DNA from: Eleginops maclovinus
Lineage: Eukaryota > Chordata > Actinopteri > Perciformes > Eleginopidae
DNA length: 64,000 nt
Assembly: GCF_036324505.1 (NCBI RefSeq)
Contig: NC_086352.1
Coordinates: forward strand, 25,938,359 to 26,002,358
Direction: 5' to 3'
The translations under genes and the position numbers were made by a program. A model generated the notes under the pieces. It was not told the origin of the DNA. It was given only the letters and a program-made list of their open reading frames with translations, and did not search any database. Positions 34,800 through 49,000 of the stretch are shown here, piece by piece. Numbering within the stretch: the first letter of the stretch is position 1; every line of letters begins with the position of its first letter.

Positions 34800-37690
34800 A
34801 AACACGAGCATGTTACATTTAAATGGATTCAAATATTTATTCCCTCCAGCTGAGATGCATGGGGGTGAAGTGAGTGAGGGCACAGGTCAAAAATAAGGAC
34901 TGTTCCTGTCCCCTCCGAACACACCACACCACCTCCAGCCTAAAGCAGTACACTCATTCAGCAGTGCTAGTGGCTGCTTGTGATGTGTCTAACTAGCTCA
35001 CTATTCTGTCATGTCACAAGAGTTAATAGATATTAAGGATTTGGCTCAACACTTCAAAATATATGCATTATTATAATAAACAAATTGTTTTAATGATGAA
35101 TAAAGGAATTATGCTGCATCAGAATACAATTATGTTCACTGTTATGTTCTTATGTGATTTATATTTTTAAAAGATGCCGCACATTTTCTTGTTTATCAGC
35201 AAATAAAATTGCAAACATTGTCTTGAATAGAAGCTTTTGATTTTAGCAGCATGTTGTTTCTAACTCTTGAGGAAAATGAATCAGGCATTTTGGTCAAAGG
35301 AGTACCTCAACAGTTCCTAATGAAACTATATTTTTTAAGAAACTTACTTAAACCTTTCTACAGGATTCTAGGGTTTTGAGTGTTCTGCGTAGATGTTGAA
35401 TTGGAAATTATGTACTGTGAGTATTTCGACCATTGCAGAAACTTGTGGTGCACCTACAGTACGTCATTTTTAAAATGTTCATGCAAATACACCTCTATTT
35501 CTTTGTTATGCTTTTGTGATCCTAGAGTTAGAAAATGCAAATTGCAAGTATTCCCATTCCAGGAAATCACACTCTGACATATAAAGATGTTTTATGTGTT
35601 GTCTTTTGAATTTTTTGGGAAACACTCACTACGTACCAATGTAGACAACATCACAGTAGGTTACCTCTTAATCAGGAGCGGTTCTTCATACCAGGATGAA
35701 ATACTTTCTTCTGCTTTTTCATTTATCCATTTTGTTTGTGCTTTTTGAACTTACAGGTTGTGTACATCACACACACTATGCTGGGGAGACGGCAGCAGTG
35801 ACCTGACCACAATGTCAGCATGTGGAATCCACAGAGTGAGTGAGGGAAAGTGTGAGAAAAAGTAAACCTTAGATTTTCATATTTTTAAGCAACAATGTCT
35901 GGAAACATGTTCATGCACCATAGGTGTGCATTCATTTTACACCACCCAAAAACGTGTTCTTCTTGTTTTTGTTTGTCTTTTTCTTCTTGTTCTTCTTGAT
36001 CATCAAATATTACAACAATGGAAATACAGGTTGTCTACGCAGCTTTTCCCTTACAACAACAATATTTGGGTGTACTAAACAGTGTTATCTACAATATAAA
36101 AAAATGTCACTACTTATTATTGCAAGTGAGGAATGAGCCCTAATCATTTATCTTCCTTACAAAGGATTTAATTTGAACCTGTTCAGACTCAGCACTTAAA
36201 TACTCTATGTGTCACAACATGCCAGTGTATTGATTTTCAAAGATTCATAATATTTTAGTGTGCAAATACTTCAACAGGCAGGAACTTGTAACTAAACCTT
36301 CAGTGTTAAAATGAGACGATTAGTCACAAACACAAACTGAAAACCTTAGGTGATAAATGATACCCTAACCCTAGCTTTCCCTCAGTTTCACTTATGTTAT
36401 GTTGCTTTTTGTTAATTTGTCGTGAAAGACTGAGCCCTTTAAATTTGCTTTGTGAGATATTTTATTAGGAGTTACTTCATACAGGATACCCTGGGTCCTG
36501 GGGTCTCACCTATGGCCATGAGAAATTAAAAAACGCCCCTTGGCTCTTGTGAATAGGGAACTCCTGTTTCAGGGGATTGAGAATGTGTTTAAGCCTCCCT
36601 CTCCCTGCGATTTCACCTCCAGGCCACCTTTTTAATCAGCTCACCTGCTTAAAGGAGAATTAATAACAATTACACAAAATACACACGCTGGTCTGCTTCT
36701 GTAGTTCTCTGTCTTATGTGGCAAGAGGATGGAAACAATAACTTTGTAAAAAGTCATAAATGGTAAAAGATTTTATTTTAGATTTAATGTCTACAGTAAA
36801 AGACAACCATATTAAAAATATAATTTAAAAAATACTTCAATAAAATTCCTATTTTAGGGAAATACAGGGATACGGTGTGTGATTTTCTTTTACAGGGTTT
36901 ACGTTTACAAAGTGTTTTGGATTTAGTGAGGACCAAACCTACTGCCTGTAATGTGCTGTTAGTGAACAAACACTTTTATAGTTTACAACACATCTACATT
37001 AAAGAGGAATTTCTAAATGTATTTGTCCAATAATGAGCACATTTAAACATGTATGTTATCTGAAAGGCAAGACACATGGTAATGTCTATATAAGTCTTTG
37101 ATAAATATATTCTATATATAATCAAATTAGAGACAATACTGTGTACTACATTTACAGAAGCCCACTGATGACAACCCACACTTTGATACGTTGAGGATTC
37201 AGATCAATAATACCAAATATAATCAACAAATGCTTCATAGTGTAGTATGCAAGGTTTAGATAAACAGTTTTATTTCCTTGTTAAAATGCACAAACTACAG
37301 GTCAGTATATGTAGTGGAAAAACGTTCCTTCTTTACCAGCTCCCACACGGACAGTGAACACATCAATGCATTAATAATTATATTTAAATGATATAACATG
37401 ACATTCACTGGAAAAGTACTTTTCCTTTAAATTTGTATGGGTTGAATACTTTTCTACTTTCATACAAACAACATTTTCAATGCAAGAATGCTACACCCAC
37501 ACCAAGCAACCGGGCACTGAATTCACTTGAAATCTGCAAGCAATTCTTCTAACACTCTTAAGAAGTGTTCAACTATCTAAGTGAAAACAATGAGGTACAC
37601 AATAACGGTTTAGGCACCTAACGAAAATTAATATTCCCTTGAATAATTCATTTGTGGTGTTTTTTTATTTAACAATAGGCAGAGACAATA
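34800..37690. other. Intergenic, no gene recognised
   Basis: AT-rich sequence without a supportable exon. A less AT-rich block at 36480-36670 has homeodomain-type TTAAT/ATTAA motifs and could be a conserved noncoding element. Confidence 0.55.

Positions 37691-37691
<1 letters not shown>

Positions 37692-37753
<62 letters not shown>
37692..37753 (+). repeat. (GT)n microsatellite
   Basis: About 31 GT units. Confidence 0.96.
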
Positions 37754-37755
<2 letters not shown>

Positions 37756-38415
37756 CTTTTACCTCACAATTTCCCTCCCTCCATGTGTGCTGTCTTTTTT
37801 CCATTTCCATTTTTTTCACAAATGTATTTAAACTTCACATTTCATGTTCGTCTTATATTGTGATATCTTTTCTATTTTATTTGTTCAAATACACTGTATC
37901 CTAGTGTCTATGGAATATGGAGAATAAAATTGAATCATAAATCAAATCGATTAAAACAATGAAACCCAACCTTTACCATATGCCAACAAATACTTTGTGA
38001 CGTTGTAATGTGTTAACTTTATATTTACATTCGCTCTGATGACTAATAGATTTTCAGTGGAATTGTATACAGTTAACTGTGTGTGTATGTTTTGTTTCAG
38101 GTGATACTATATATTTCAATATTAATGAGGTTTTTCACACATTTCATACAACAGCTGTTTAATAAAACCAAACTGAAATCTTCTATAGTGTGTCCTTATT
38201 GCTTTTCTATGTGTAGTGTTCGTGAAAAAACACCATAGCATTATAAGTGTGACCTTTTCCTGAAAGAAACACATGAAATAAACATGAACAAATGCTTGTG
38301 AACCTAACAGATGTTAAGAAGACACAGAATAAAATGTGTTATGTCTCGTAAAATCCACTTGAGTTTATCAAGTACAATATTTCTAATAATTGCTCTGTGA
38401 ATATGGTTTCTTTCT

Positions 38416-38463
38416 GTGTGTGTGTGTGTGTATGTGTGTGTGTGTGTGTGTTTTTGTGTGTGT
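38416..38463 (+). repeat. Interrupted (GT)n
   Basis: GT run broken by TATG and TTTTTG. Confidence 0.85.
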
Positions 38464-39011
38464 TTAGTCCAATTACATTCATATTTCCCTGAATGTAAAA
38501 AGTGTTAGATAACTATATGTCTTGATCAATGAGGTCCATTCTCAGAAATGACAAATACACACGAGATAATAATAAGGAGCTGTCCGTCAATACGTGGTGC
38601 TGAATGTCTGACTGTAGAGCAACATGTGATCAAAAGATCTGAATACACATTCAGGACTTTTCAACTGGTTTAATATGTTTTGTAAAATTCACAAATCAGC
38701 TCCTCTCTTCATTCATCAATGCCCAGCTTTACCAGCTTCATACACCTCTTTCACACTCACATGGACATCAGGCCTGCTACTCGTCTGTGACGCTCTCCTG
38801 GTTATGATGAGCAGCTGGTCCATTTATGTCCGAGATGGCTCTTTAATCTAAATTTCATTCAGGTTCCTTTGAAAGCCTACAGCCAAACAGTTTAGACTCC
38901 TGTTTACCATTGCTGCATTTCTATTTTTAGATGCAATGCTCTTATGTAACGCTCACTCTCACATTATGGACGGCTGCTGTCTGCTCCACTTGGCTGGATT
39001 GTGTACTCTGT

Positions 39012-39176
<165 letters not shown>

Positions 39177-40086
39177 ATTCTTAGTTAGATTCAATTATGT
39201 GTTGCTACTTCTATAAAGAAAGATTAAATTAAAATGGAAATAAAAGAAAGAAAGAAAAAACCCATATGCATTTAAAGCTAAGCATATGTGTTGATGGCAA
39301 AAAATATAAAACACATTGACATTTTTCCCAATGAACACAAAATAACACATTCAACAAAAAATCGTGCATAAAGCTGTTTTATAGTTTTACTTTTTACGTA
39401 CAATTGGAGACTACAAATAAACCTTACCAATTTCAGGTTTAATGTGATACAAGATGGATTTTCCATAAAAAATAATAAAATGGATGAATAATTTTGATAG
39501 GACACTTTTTGTATACTTTTTGTTTTACATTAAACATCATGGAAAGAGAACATGTATCCTTTCAAGGTATTTCAACCTTCTCAGAAATAGTAAACCTTTA
39601 CATCTCAATGTAAAACATTGCAGCTCGAATTGCATTCTTTAATACCATAACCCTAACAAAACTAGGCCTATGGGCAACACAATGAGCAGGAAGAGATCAC
39701 TGGTGACAAAGACATACATTATAAAACAATATTACATCTGAGGGAAAGCCATATCATACATTACATATTCCATTTTTATTTTATTCAAATGTTTCTAAAA
39801 TACGGGTCAGAGGAAATGAAGGACTGCGGTATAACACTAGATGGTAGTAAAGCTGAGATACCTTGCAATGTATTAATACAATCAGAAAAAGAAGAAGAAG
39901 AAGAGGAACCAATCACAGACAGCCAAGCGCTGAAGCGGAAGTGTCAAATGCGGAAGCAAGCAACATTCCTTTTTAGGACGCATGCACTTGCACTTTGAGC
40001 ATACATTTATTACATTAACACATATTTTATACACCCAGGCGTTACTATAAACAGATAAAGCAGACTTAGGAGTGTGCTGTGCAGCA

Positions 40087-43000
40087 ATGTCGTCCAGCGG
40101 AGAAGCATTGTTTCGGGCGGTGGAGAAGCCGCTGCTGGTCCTCGGTGCCCTGACCGCGGCCTGGCTGTCTGTGTGCTCCGTGTATCGGCTGCTTTCCGGG
40201 CTCAGGGTGTGGGTGCTGGGCAACGGGAAGCTCGTGTCCCCTACCAGACTGGGGAAATGGGCAGGTGAGACAGGTTTCTGTCACTTGTGTTGCTTACTTA
40301 AACTGTATAAACACAGAAAACAGTGAAACAACTAAAGATATAATATCATACAGACATAAAACCGTAGTTATGATTGAAGTCAGTCCATTTCGAAATCGTC
40401 ATATTAATTTCTATCAGATTGCATTTAGATTCCTGGTTGTTCTGAACAGAGGTAAACTATAAGGCTTCTCAGATCTAGTACTTAACTAAAATGAGTACCA
40501 CAGTGATGAAATACTGTGCAAGTCCTGAAAAAATGCTAGTCCCAGTCTGGGATTAATAAATAATTCTTATCTATAACACGTAAGTATTGTCACCAACATG
40601 AAGTACTCTTCAAACACAATGGCTAATTTTAGGGTCATGCAGATATCAGAATTATGTTTAATGTTAATGATGCAATATTGTGCACATTACTTCAATGCTG
40701 CAGCTTGTAAAGACAAAGCTTGTCTACTTAACTCCTTGAGTAGTTTACCTTGTAAGATCAATAAAGCTTCATCTTAATCTATAAAGTGAAGTTACGTTTT
40801 TTTTTATTTAGAATAATATATATATATATATGTATATATATTTATATATATACATATATATATATTTATATATAAATATAAATAAATGTAGTGGAGTATG
40901 AACTATATTATTAGCCTGGGAATTATAGTGAAGAAAAAAATGTAGCAGGAAATGAAAATACTCAAGTAAAACATAATAACCTTGAAGGAACAAATCTTCA
41001 TATTTTTAAGAAAAACAAATCTCCTCCTTGTGGTTTAATTAACCAGACATTTACATCCACTGTTCACTAACCCCTTCTGACTGAAAGTCATATTCTGTTG
41101 CATCTCTGACCTCTTCCATAATCACTGATCTGTGTTAGCTGCAGCCCAGCTTTTAACAACCCATCACTTGCCTCCAGTTGAATTCTGCAATAGTACTTTG
41201 ATTTTATGTAGCAACAGCTAACATAATCTTTGTATCCAATGTTTTTTCAAATGTAGCTTTTAACTTAGTTTTTCAATCCTACGGTCTTATCAGTTATAGC
41301 AGGCTATTGAGAAATGAAGCCTTGGACAAGTGACACTATAGTTCACCCTGCCTCTTTAACACTAGTGATTGTGTAGTCTCTCTAGTCTACTGGTATTTTT
41401 CCAGCACACACATTTACACACTATAGTTCCTTTGTCCCAGCAGCAGACTGCAGTCAGTGTTAGTCTGTGGTCATTTTAACAAGGAAAAAACAAAGGGCAG
41501 GGAATGATCAGCCTTTTGTCATCTGGTGTAAACTATAGTAAATCTTGTCATGGGATTATGGCTCGAGGGGGATTATCAAATCACACTGAATGTTGTCCAT
41601 CTGTCCAGCCGGCTCACTGACTGACCCTTGCAGTTTGAGCAGATTGATTTAATGTTGTAATGTTGGTGTCCAAGGTTCACATGATAACACAAAAAGCTGT
41701 CAGACCACTGGTATTACATAAATCTGTACCATTATTGATATAATCATAAAGTAGTTTGGAAAGAAAAACTTCTTAGATACAGTGGTATTACTTTGCATCC
41801 TCCATGCTCAGTAGAAGTCACTGGAGGAAGAAAGACCCTTGTTACTTGTCCGTTTTTGGATAAATCTTTCATCCATTTTCAGTGTTTTTATCCCAATCCT
41901 GAATCATTTTATGTGTGTTTATTGATCTTTTTACTTAGACACTCACAATCTGAGCAGTGTTTTTTCAGCCTGTGCAGTCACAGTGGCATCAGGCTGCCAG
42001 AGAAACCCACATTTTGAGAGGATGCAGGCTTTGATCTTTTTTTGTGCTGCTAAAAATGGGAACGCGTCAGGCGGGTGTATTTATTTTTGGATTACACATG
42101 CAAAATGATTCAGAATATCCAATGAAGCAAACCAGCCCGTTAGCCTCGGCTGCTGCCACTGCCTTCATTCACAAAGTTTGTCTTAGCGAGGTGGACTTGA
42201 TTGAATAGGAAGCCCTGATTATGTAACCCGAGCCATTCATAAATGAGATGAGGATCCTCGGGATTCAGGTTCACTGCCACATCTCACTTCCTTGTGTGAG
42301 TCTGTGGTAGTATAAAGGAGAGCCACTAATGCTATCTCAGACAACGCTTCTATTATGTAAGTTGATAAGAATGAAAATGTAGAAAGTTACAGCTTCTTCC
42401 TCACAATCATGTCAGTGATAATGAAATGTACTGTATGGTGTCAATTGCGATTTAAAAAAATCTTCTTAGTTGTGCATTAGAGATATAAACTCTGAACAAA
42501 CATACAATGAAAACTCGTGAGTGCTTTGACCACGTTCCTACATTTAAATAGTTTTATATTACAAGTCGGATGACCAAATAAAAGCTGTATCTAGCTAACC
42601 ATGGCTCAGTCACTGATGCTAACGCTGACTTATGTACACATACAAATGGTTTCATTTGTTATATAATTACTAGTAAGTTAACCATTTTTTTAATGTTACA
42701 ATAGGGCATGCAATGTAACATTACATTAAAGCTGCAACTAATGACTATTTTCATAATCTTTTTGAAGTATAAAATGACAGAAAATTCCACATGATGATGT
42801 CACATCTCATGTCCATGTCCTTCAAGTGCCATCTTCAAACCCCAAAGATGTGTCTCCGATAAATCAGCATTTAATCGAAACGAATAATGGACTCGTAAAA
42901 ATGTTTGCTGATTTTTTTTCGCCAATCTACCCAGCTTTTTAGGAATCCAGATTTTGGCTCTACATCCCAGCTGTTTGATCACTTGCTGTTTTCAGTTTGC

Positions 43001-46000
43001 TTTAGAACTTCCTAAACAAGGCAGAATAGCCCCCCCACCAAGTGTGTTGAGAACGGCGGCAATATTAGCCTCTGTCTCTGCCGTGACATCTGTACTTGTC
43101 ATTTATGTCACTTTTCACATGTCATTAGCTATCCCATATGGTCTAATCCTGCCTGTAGTCCACACATGGCCACACAAAGATTGCAGTTATTGCTATAATA
43201 TTCTAAACTTGTCTCCTAACAAATATATATACGTGTATATATATTAGGGGTGGGCGATATACCGGTATGATAGTAAAAACCGGTATTGTGCTGCGCCATG
43301 ATATGAATTTTGAGATGTCGTTGATACCGCAGTATTCATAAATTCATAAATTGGCGTTCATATTGGGTCGCATTGTCGAACATTCTTTGTCTTCTGAAGT
43401 ATATTCAAACGGGCTTCGGAAGATTAACCTAACAACAGATCTCCGCTGGATTAATGAATGCCTGGACGTGTTCCTAAACAGCCTGTCTGTTCCTAAAACA
43501 GCTGTGCACAGAGTTCTCGTGCACCTCATTTCCATACAAAAACGCTCCACGAGCTCCTTATAGGGCATGCAGGCCGTGTGAACAATCCAGACTCCACAGG
43601 CAACGCGAAAGCAACTTTAACGACCAAAATCATGACATTATTTTAGGACATCACGATGTCTAGTAGAATCATGAATGTAAATGTGAAACGGAATTTTTTA
43701 GTCCGCGATAAGCATAATAGCGTGTTTAGAACAAAGTTTTGGAAATCTTTTCCCCCGTGACTGATTTCGTAACTTCTAGCAAGCAGGGGCTGGCTTGAGC
43801 GGAATGGTTTTTCAGTGAGGAGACGCACAACGCTAAATGCAATGCAGTGAATGATATTAGCCTACTGTAATTATGCCCATTATTTGATTTAAGTAATACA
43901 ATACAACAGAAGGTAAGCAAGAAATAAAGGCCTGGTCCATATACAAGCCTGCCCCAAATAAAGGCCAGTTCGATGTGCAGCCTAAGTAAATAAAAGCACT
44001 CGGCCACAATTTGAGGGTTTACGGTGTAGACCTATTTTTATGAGCGTACGTTGCAAGCATTTTTTGCTGCGCGGAAGTAGTGCTAGCAATAGTGGATCCA
44101 AAACAACAAGAAGAAGAAAAAGAAGAAGACGACCTTAAAATCATCTTAAAATGATGCATGTACGAGAATATGCAGATTGCATCAAAATGCGAGAAGCAAT
44201 CAGCCCAGGAGCTCGACCAAAGACAAGCCAGACTTCCACTCAATCGCTTCAGCAATCACTACAAACATCGTTCGCTGCCGGTACTCGCTCTGAGCGGACA
44301 AGCAAGAAATGGAGAGACATCACGGAGGCTATAACCCATCACATTGCGAAGGACATGGTACCCATCCAAACTGGAGAAAGTGGGTTTCAAAAAGTTACTT
44401 CAAACTCTGGACCCAAGGTACGAGATCCCGAGCCGCAAGTACTTCAGCAAGAAATGCCTGCCTCAACTTTACTTGGAATGTCGGGAGAGAGTTTACGGCG
44501 AAGTAAACCAAGTCGATTTATGATGTTAAAATACATATTTTGCCTCAACCAATGTCATTTAACTAAGAAGGGCTATTCAAATGTGATTCAGATTTTTTCC
44601 CCCTCATATATCGTGATATAATATTGATATCGTCTGGACAGTGAAAAATATCGTGATACCTCATATCGCCCACCCCTTATATATATATATATATATATAG
44701 GTGCAGATAATTGTGATTTACTTCCAGTCCTTCAATTATGTTCCACAATCGAATGACGCTGACAATCAAACCCAATAACCCCATGCAGATACAGAGTAGC
44801 TCCATCAACAGAGCACCCAGCCTGTCTAACCTACATTTGGAGAAGACAGCAGTTCTTAAAATAGACTTTGGTTGATTTGACAAGAGGGAACATGCACTCC
44901 GCTGTAAAAGCTTCTTTTTTTTCCTCCCTTTTCCAACTTCAAATAGTTAATTCTTAAAACAGCTGAAAATAACCCCAGCCTATGTTTCCCTAATCATCGT
45001 GCCTGCAGACGCCCCATCACTCTCCCCTCCTCTGCTCTGTGCTATTTTTACTTGGCCTCAGGATCCCCCATGTTCGTGTTTGTCATTTTCTCCCCTCCCC
45101 ATCTCCCTTCTGTTTGTCTCCGCTGCAGCCCTACACGATGCTCGGCACCTTGGCATCATCTGTGCTTAGCAAGATCACAGCAGGGGCACATGGGTACAGC
45201 AAAGGGTAGATGGACAGATCAGTAAGAGAAATAATGAATAGATGTGTGTTATTCCACCAGATATTGATTTCAAAACTCTTCCTAAGTTAAAACATTAGTA
45301 TTGCCTTATTTAATATGAAGATTTATGTTTTCTCTGCATTATCTTAACACTTAGAGAGAGAATATATTACTTAACCACATACCTATAAACAGTACATCCA
45401 CTGAAACTGATTTTAAAAAGGAAGTAGAACCACAGAATCATCTTTTTATAAAAATAAATGTTTGATTAGGAATCACTTAACATCATTAAACCATTTGTTG
45501 GTATCTTAATTACAAGCAAAATATGAATGGGGGACGTTGATGAAGCGTCGGTTACCAAACAATTGCACTTATGAACAGTTAGATTTAAGAGGCACTTAAT
45601 AATATACTCAACAGTTTTATGTATGTATTATCAACACTTCTTCATGGTTATTGTCACCACTGGGATATATCGTGACACCCCTAGTTTCAACACTGATTCT
45701 GATACCCTGAGGTGAGGTGTTTCGATAAAAAAGGAGATTCAGTGCACCCCTAGTCTAAATAAACATATATCTTGGACTAATTTCAATGAGATAACTGCAT
45801 TGACAAATTGGCGTTGCTTACCAACCTTTAGTACCCTTTATAGAATTAAAGTTTAAGCTGCAGTCTTTCAAATTAAGCAAATGCTCCTCCATGACTGTAG
45901 AATAACTAGTGTCATTTTACTGCTTTATCTCCCCGAAACAACATCTTTCGATGACTTAGACTGATTTGACCTAAACCATAAATATCCCTCACTCTCACAA

Positions 46001-49000
46001 GTAGGTCTAAACAACAAACAAGGAAATGAGAACAATAATAAGTACATAGTTCCACCTGAATACACACGATGTAAGCTTCCACAAGGATGAGATGCTCCTT
46101 GAGCTAGGCTTTGCAGGTCATTCAGGGACATATCGTAACGCCCTGACCCTCCGTCCCACTCCCACCCACTTTTTGTTATATTTAGCCAGAGGTGTGATGA
46201 ATAGTTCCTTTTGAAGACGGCAATTGCTAAAAATAGTCTGCTGCTACTGCTGTTTGTGCCAGGCAGTTCCAGGGCATCCGCTCGCTTCACTGGCGCTGCT
46301 GAAGGAGAGGACCTATCTCTCTTTATCTCTATCACTCTCCATTTTTCACTCTTCCTTTCTCTTCGTTCTCCTTATTCCCCTCATCTATACTCAGTGTACC
46401 TCACTATATCTAACTACACTGAAATATAGCCCTTTACCCTTACAAGTCAATTAATTTTTATTTTTCATAATGCCTCTTCGAACTTTTGTCCATCATTTCC
46501 TTTCTCCTTTTTTGCACTGCCCTTTACAGGGAGCCCTTAGCTGTCAAGCAGTCCATAACTCTGACATCTTTATCATTGGATTTCTGTGGCGCCAACTCTC
46601 CTGGAGGTGGCGCACTTTATCTGTTCATATGTGGCGCTTTGTTTTTCTGTGCTCTGTTCATATTTGATTCAAATCTCTGAGTCTACTCTTCCTGTAAGAG
46701 TGAAGGCTAATATAGCAGCAGATTAATACCGATCGTTTGATCCTGAAATAGGGTCATATAGATAAGTCTAAGAAACACATATGGGCTAACCATTTTTCAG
46801 TTTAATGAACCCACCAACTGAGCCCACGGTTAAGTTGATTAAAGTAATCTGTAGTCTTTTTTTATTTAGCATTTCCCTCAGTTAATATGGATATCTTGCC
46901 TCATTAAAGTGTGTGTTTTCCTATTTGAAAATAATGTTATGTACAACTTTTCTGATTTTTTTCTCTATTTGTCCTTTTCCCCTTTTAGTCGTGACAGGAG
47001 CCACAGATGGGATCGGGAAAGCTTACGCAGAAGAGGTACGATTTCCCGGACTTCAGACTCCTAACCTAGACAACAGAGGGCCAGAGTGAAACTAGATTTG
47101 GAGGGGTGTTCTCTCTGTTTCTGTCAAACACATACATTTAACTTTTATTAACTAATATGACACTTATATTATTACATTGTGTTTTTTTTACTTAAGGTGG
47201 TGGTTTGCAAGCTTCAGTAGGTGTGTTTTAAAACTAGTACTGCAAACATTCACTTTTGATTCGTCTCTGTAATTATCAGTCCTAGTTTTGTATAGTGAAG
47301 ATTTATTTTCTTGAGCCTGAGTATTAAGGCTTCTTTAAACGGTCCTTCATAAGTGTGCTTTCAGAGCCATGCCTTCAATCTACATTTGATTAAATTCCAA
47401 AGTAACATTTTAGGAATGCTGGATAATGCTTTCATGCTGGCTACGTACCTTTTATGAGGATCGCCCCACATAAATATTTCCCTAAATAGCTTTTTTCCCA
47501 AAAAGCTTTACCAGGTTATGTTTGTTGACCAACCAGCGGTGAACTCCCTTCTGCACGCATGAATCTGAACTCAAACTTCAAAGGCAAAACCAAAATCTTC
47601 AGATTAAAACAAATATTCCTTTTTGGATTTATGAGATGTTTGAAACTGAAATTACAATTCAAAATCTAATGTACAAGGACTTCAATGACAAAACTCTATT
47701 TTAAAGCACAACTTTTAAGAAAGCGGTGACTATCCCATGAATAACTTTGCTATATGCTGCCTCTGCTCTGTTTCCAGCAAACTGAATTCTAAAAAGGTTC
47801 ATGATTGAATTTCATGTGACAAACCCGTGTTGCTTTATTGACATGTTTTTTGTGTTTGCAGCTTGCCCGCAGAGGCTTTGCCATCGTGCTGATCAGCCGC
47901 TCTCAGGAGAAGCTGGATGACGTTTCAAAGGCGATCGGTGAGTTGGCTGAATTATTTGTGTTTTTATAAATGCAGTGATTGCAGACAAAAGGTAGCCAGG
48001 AAATGAATGTTCTATCCAACTCTATTTAATCCATCAATCTAACATATCCCTCATGTTACAGTGGAGAAAAATCAAGGGTACCTGTGGTCCAAAGGCACAG
48101 GGCTAATGTAGTTTATATGTTAAAATAAGACGGCTGCTAAAGGGGGGCTCAGTCTTAATGATCCACACAGCCTCATTTATCCTGAATGTGAAATGTTGCA
48201 TCCATATTGCGCTTTGATTGTCCAACAGGGCTAAATGACAAAGACTAAATGATATTACATTGAGTTGCGAGTTTTCCATCAGTGAGCCCTTATTGAGTGG
48301 AGATTGAGCAGGACCCTGGTGTTTTGGCTATGAGGCAGTAAAGCCTCCTGCTGGAGCTTAAATGGAATCTGTCCAATTAAATGAAAGCTTCATCTTAAGG
48401 GAGGGATATCCTCATTGATGAAGACGGATTATCTCAGGGTTTAATTTTTTCTCCTCTGCTCTGCTCTTCCTTTTTCATGTGACTATTTGTAAGAAAAAGA
48501 GTCATTAATAAAAGCTTTAAACAACTTATGGCTTAATCGCTTGTCATATATTCAAAATGAAAGTGTTTTGTGCCCTCAGCAAGCAAATGTGGCGTGGAGA
48601 CCAAAACGATCGCAGCAGACTTCAGCGCCGTAGATATCTATTCCAGGATTGAAGATGGACTTGTAGGATTGGAGGTCGGAGTATTGGGTAAGACTGCATC
48701 AAGTGTTAGGCCACCTCACTTTGAATTATTTTCTCATTTGAGATCCCAAAGTCAATCTCAATCAAGAAGTGCAGACTTAAGGAATGCTTTAAACTCCACT
48801 CTGTTGAATGTAAGTTTTTCATGTACTCATAAAGGTTAATTTATCCTGTTTCTTCAGCCCTTTGCTGCCCTCCTAAGATTAGAAAGAGGAATAGCACTCA
48901 TTAACCTCTTTTTATGTTGTATTATGTTCTATCTTTATTATATCACAGTGCTGTTTTTGTATCTCTTGTTTATAGTGAACAATGTTGGAATATCCTATTC

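Noticed and set aside
42954..43247. 97-codon hydrophobic frame in hsd17b12 intron 1
   Set aside because: No homolog recalled, ends in a TA-rich tract, and lies between repeats; likely chance.
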